From NCBI GenBank assembly GCA_964502785.1, contig CAZCXW010000038.1, positions 1-13,345 of the forward strand: a DNA stretch of 13,345 nucleotides, given 5' to 3'. The notes below the pieces were generated by a model, which was not told the origin of the DNA, searched no databases, and was given only the letters and a program-made list of their open reading frames with translations. Positions within the stretch are counted from its first letter, which is position 1, and every line of letters begins with the position of its first letter. Shown here in pieces: positions 12,387 to 13,345 of the stretch. Origin of the DNA: JAGVYE01 sp964502785. Its GTDB lineage: Archaea; Nanobdellota; Nanobdellia; Woesearchaeales; GW2011-AR9. Made by a program: the position numbers and the translations under genes.

Positions 12387-12701
12387 CTAAATCTCTATCC
12401 CTTCATTTACCGCTTCTCGGACAATGCCAATTTCTTTTTTTTTCTTCGCGAATTCCTTTGGAGTATAACATAAAGGTTCTATTTCTAAAGGGAAAAAACT
12501 CCAGAATTGATACATTTCAGCAATTCGCTTTGTAAAGAAAATCCCCTCAAAATCAGGAGATACAAGAATTAGATCATAATCACTATTTTTAAAATAGTCG
12601 CCACGGACACGACTTCCAAAAAATATAGCCTTATCTACCTTGTACCTTCGACGTACCTTTTTCATAAAGTCTTTTATTTTTGAATCTGCTGCTGTACCCA
12701 T
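12387..12701 (-). CDS. Minimal nucleotidyltransferase (MNT), putative antitoxin of HEPN-MNT pair
   Basis: This 104-residue nucleotidyltransferase has GS-x10-D-x-D at G29, S30, D41 and D43. The third acidic position is Glu (E75, LEIEP) rather than the Asp of its two paralogs, a change usually compatible with metal binding. The ATG is preceded by AGGAAG, which overlaps the amber codon that ends the HEPN gene upstream; because that gene is shortened, the usual HEPN/MNT overlap is here replaced by an 11-bp gap. It ends with TAG after GIEI. The frame is intact, so the antitoxin-like enzyme survives although its partner is shortened. Confidence 0.84.
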   Translation of the reverse strand: MGTAADSKIKDFMKKVRRRYKVDKAIFFGSRVRGDYFKNSDYDLILVSPDFEGIFFTKRIAEMYQFWSFFPLEIEPLCYTPKEFAKKKKEIGIVREAVNEGIEI

Positions 12702-12712
12702 GAGATAACTTC

Positions 12713-13054
12713 CTATGCTGTTTGGTAGTGTTTTGTTGCAATCTCTTGATCATATAATTCTGCTGGCACACCTGCAGCCATATCAGGATAACGCGTTGTA
12801 AGATATTCAGGATTGAGGTCTCGTACACCAGAAAGCATCTTACCTGGTAATTTAGTTTTTTGCGCTAAGTAAATAATGGAATGTCCTTGTGGTATTTCAC
12901 GAAAAAGAAGTAGACATAAAGCTTTCAAAGATTTTTCCACTGCTTGTTGGCTTGAGAAAACAGAAAGATAATAGTCTTCTGAGTTTATACAGTTTTTCGC
13001 GCTGCGTAAATCAGCCAGTGCTTGTTTCCACCAATTTTCGATTTCTCTTCTCAT
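12713..13054 (-). CDS. HEPN-domain protein, shortened by an in-frame amber codon
   Basis: This 113-residue PF05168-like HEPN protein has ENWWKQALADLRSAK, SQQAVEKSLKALCL (35-48), HSIIYLA (58-64) and TRYPD (87-91). It ends at TAG (12713-12715) after KHYQTA. Reading on in the same frame gives EVISWVQQQIQK and then TAA at 12674-12676, which aligns with REILQWIQKKLIKN and EVIIQWAEKKIQL at the ends of the two neighbouring paralogs. The ancestral gene was thus about 126 codons (12674-13054) and overlapped the MNT gene by 28 bp, as in the other pairs. The missing piece is a C-terminal helix, so activity or partner binding may be altered. A weak TATA-like box is at 13076-13084. Confidence 0.8.
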   Translation of the reverse strand: MRREIENWWKQALADLRSAKNCINSEDYYLSVFSSQQAVEKSLKALCLLLFREIPQGHSIIYLAQKTKLPGKMLSGVRDLNPEYLTTRYPDMAAGVPAELYDQEIATKHYQTA

Positions 13055-13075
13055 AAAACAACAGAAATAACTAGA

Positions 13076-13084
13076 CTTTAATTA
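13076..13084 (-). promoter_or_regulatory. Weak TATA-like box of the first HEPN-MNT pair
   Basis: It reads TAATTAAAG on the minus strand, centred about 26 nt before the ATG at 13054, the same spacing as the other modules. The match to a TATA box is poor, so this call rests mainly on position. Confidence 0.3.
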
Positions 13085-13098
13085 CTTTTTGTTCAAAG

Positions 13099-13105
13099 AA
13101 AAAAA
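13099..13105 (-). terminator. T-run terminator after tRNA-Ser
   Basis: Seven consecutive T residues on the minus strand begin two bases after the tRNA discriminator base. This is the form of an archaeal oligo-T terminator. Confidence 0.5.
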
Positions 13106-13106
13106 G

Positions 13107-13243
13107 CGCCACGGCCCGGATTTGAACCGGGGATCCCAGAGGGACGGGATATCTGCAGGGATTTGATGATCATCGAAGGATATTTCCATTCACATCAACG
13201 CATTATAGCAATCCCGCGCAATACCAGGTTATGCGACCGTGGC
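13107..13243 (-). tRNA. tRNA-Ser(GCU) with a 55-nt intron
   Basis: The acceptor stem GCCACGG (13243-13237) pairs with CCGTGGC (13114-13108). The discriminator is G (13107), typical of serine, and no CCA is encoded. The D-arm has A14 and GG. The anticodon stem is CGGGA (13216-13212) with TCCCG (13149-13145), and the anticodon is GCT (13209-13207). A 13-nt variable region with a CCC/GGG stem makes this a class II tRNA, and the T-arm is CCCGG-TTCAAAT-CCGGG. The loop is interrupted after A37 by an intron (13151-13205) that folds on a TTGATG/CATCAA stem and must be removed by the archaeal splicing endonuclease. The spliced length is 82 nt. The exact splice point could shift by a base or so. Confidence 0.9.
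13151..13205 (-). other. tRNA intron
   Basis: These 55 nt lie between positions 37 and 38 of tRNA-Ser(GCU). The intron contains an internal TTGATG/CATCAA stem. Pairing near the junctions is weak, suggesting a relaxed bulge-helix-bulge rather than a strict one. Confidence 0.75.
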
Positions 13244-13267
13244 TTGGAAGTTTTCTTCCGAAGAGTG

Positions 13268-13276
13268 TTATTTAAA
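13268..13276 (-). promoter_or_regulatory. TATA box of tRNA-Ser
   Basis: It reads TTTAAATAA on the minus strand, preceded by GGAAAAG (BRE-like), about 25-33 nt before the first tRNA nucleotide at 13243. This is the expected archaeal spacing. Confidence 0.6.
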
Positions 13277-13288
13277 CTTTTCCTAACG

Positions 13289-13345
13289 ATGGCTTCGTTG
13301 CAAGTTTCATTAGCAGCACCTCACAAGCATATTATGGGTAAAACA
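13289..13345 (+). CDS. Possible start of a divergent gene, cut by the window edge
   Basis: An ATG at 13289 opens a frame that stays open to the edge and reads MASLQVSLAAPHKHIMGKT. A second in-frame ATG at 13334 (MGKT) could be the real start. I see no ribosome site before either. The palindromic TTTAAA at 13271-13276 is too close to the first ATG to act as its TATA box but would suit the second with a leader. Nineteen codons are too few to identify a family. Confidence 0.3.
   Translation, partial: MASLQVSLAAPHKHIMGKT

Noticed and set aside
12713..12715. TAG read as pyrrolysine
   Set aside because: Genes ending at 1213, 10949, 11964 and 12387 use TAG as their natural stop, and one has two TAGs in a row, so TAG is an ordinary stop here.
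12631..12828. Minus-strand 65-codon frame across the HEPN/MNT junction
   Set aside because: It is an overlapping-frame shadow; both real genes in that place have clear family motifs.
13151..13205. Box C/D guide RNA inside the tRNA intron
   Set aside because: UGAUG and GAUGAU are present, but no CUGA box D is found in the right place.

Overview
The window looks archaeal, most likely from a small-genome DPANN-type lineage. The evidence is indirect. TATA boxes lie 26-28 nt upstream of several start codons, which predicts leaderless transcripts. The tRNA-Ser(GCU) gene has a 55-nt intron at the canonical 37/38 position and does not encode CCA. Coding sequence is AT-rich, and nearly everything is transcribed from the minus strand. 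The pairing of very large cysteine-rich surface proteins with dense HEPN/nucleotidyltransferase modules also fits.

Layout on the minus strand, right to left. The tRNA gene (13107-13243) comes first. Three tandem HEPN-MNT pairs follow (13054-12387, 12350-11674, 11622-10949), each a HEPN gene followed by an overlapping minimal nucleotidyltransferase (MNT) gene. A fourth module (10896-9721) has the opposite order: a winged-helix-MNT protein, then a HEPN gene that is broken. Next is a three-gene surface-protein operon (9525-1213): a 1915-residue N-terminally anchored protein, a 507-residue N-terminally anchored protein and a 347-residue type I membrane protein with a thrombospondin-like motif. 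A fifth module, winged-helix-MNT plus intact HEPN, lies at 1071-110. The window therefore holds five toxin-antitoxin-like HEPN/MNT modules around one cell-surface operon.

The most unusual structure is at 9877-10061. A 185-bp array of four hairpins, with centres 45-47 bp apart, sits inside the HEPN gene of the fourth module. The missing C-terminal half of the protein, including its R-x4-Y motif, can be read on the far side at 9876-9721. The stems of the four hairpins differ in sequence yet each stays base-paired, while the loop motif and the TATA-rich joints are kept. The array ends in TACTAAAA/TTTTAGTA inverted repeats flanked by TA. A second possible small mobile element (87 bp, imperfect 23-bp inverted ends, 10-bp direct repeats) abuts the promoter of the surface operon. 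A second HEPN gene (13054-12713) has lost its last 13 codons to an in-frame amber codon, so two of the five HEPN genes are damaged while all five MNT genes are open.

The fifth module has an apparent operator: two identical-half-site dyads repeated at exactly 20 bp, between its TATA box and start codon. In such modules the MNT enzyme is expected to neutralise the HEPN ribonuclease by adenylylation, and the winged-helix-MNT proteins could also repress their own operons. Both roles are inferred from family knowledge.
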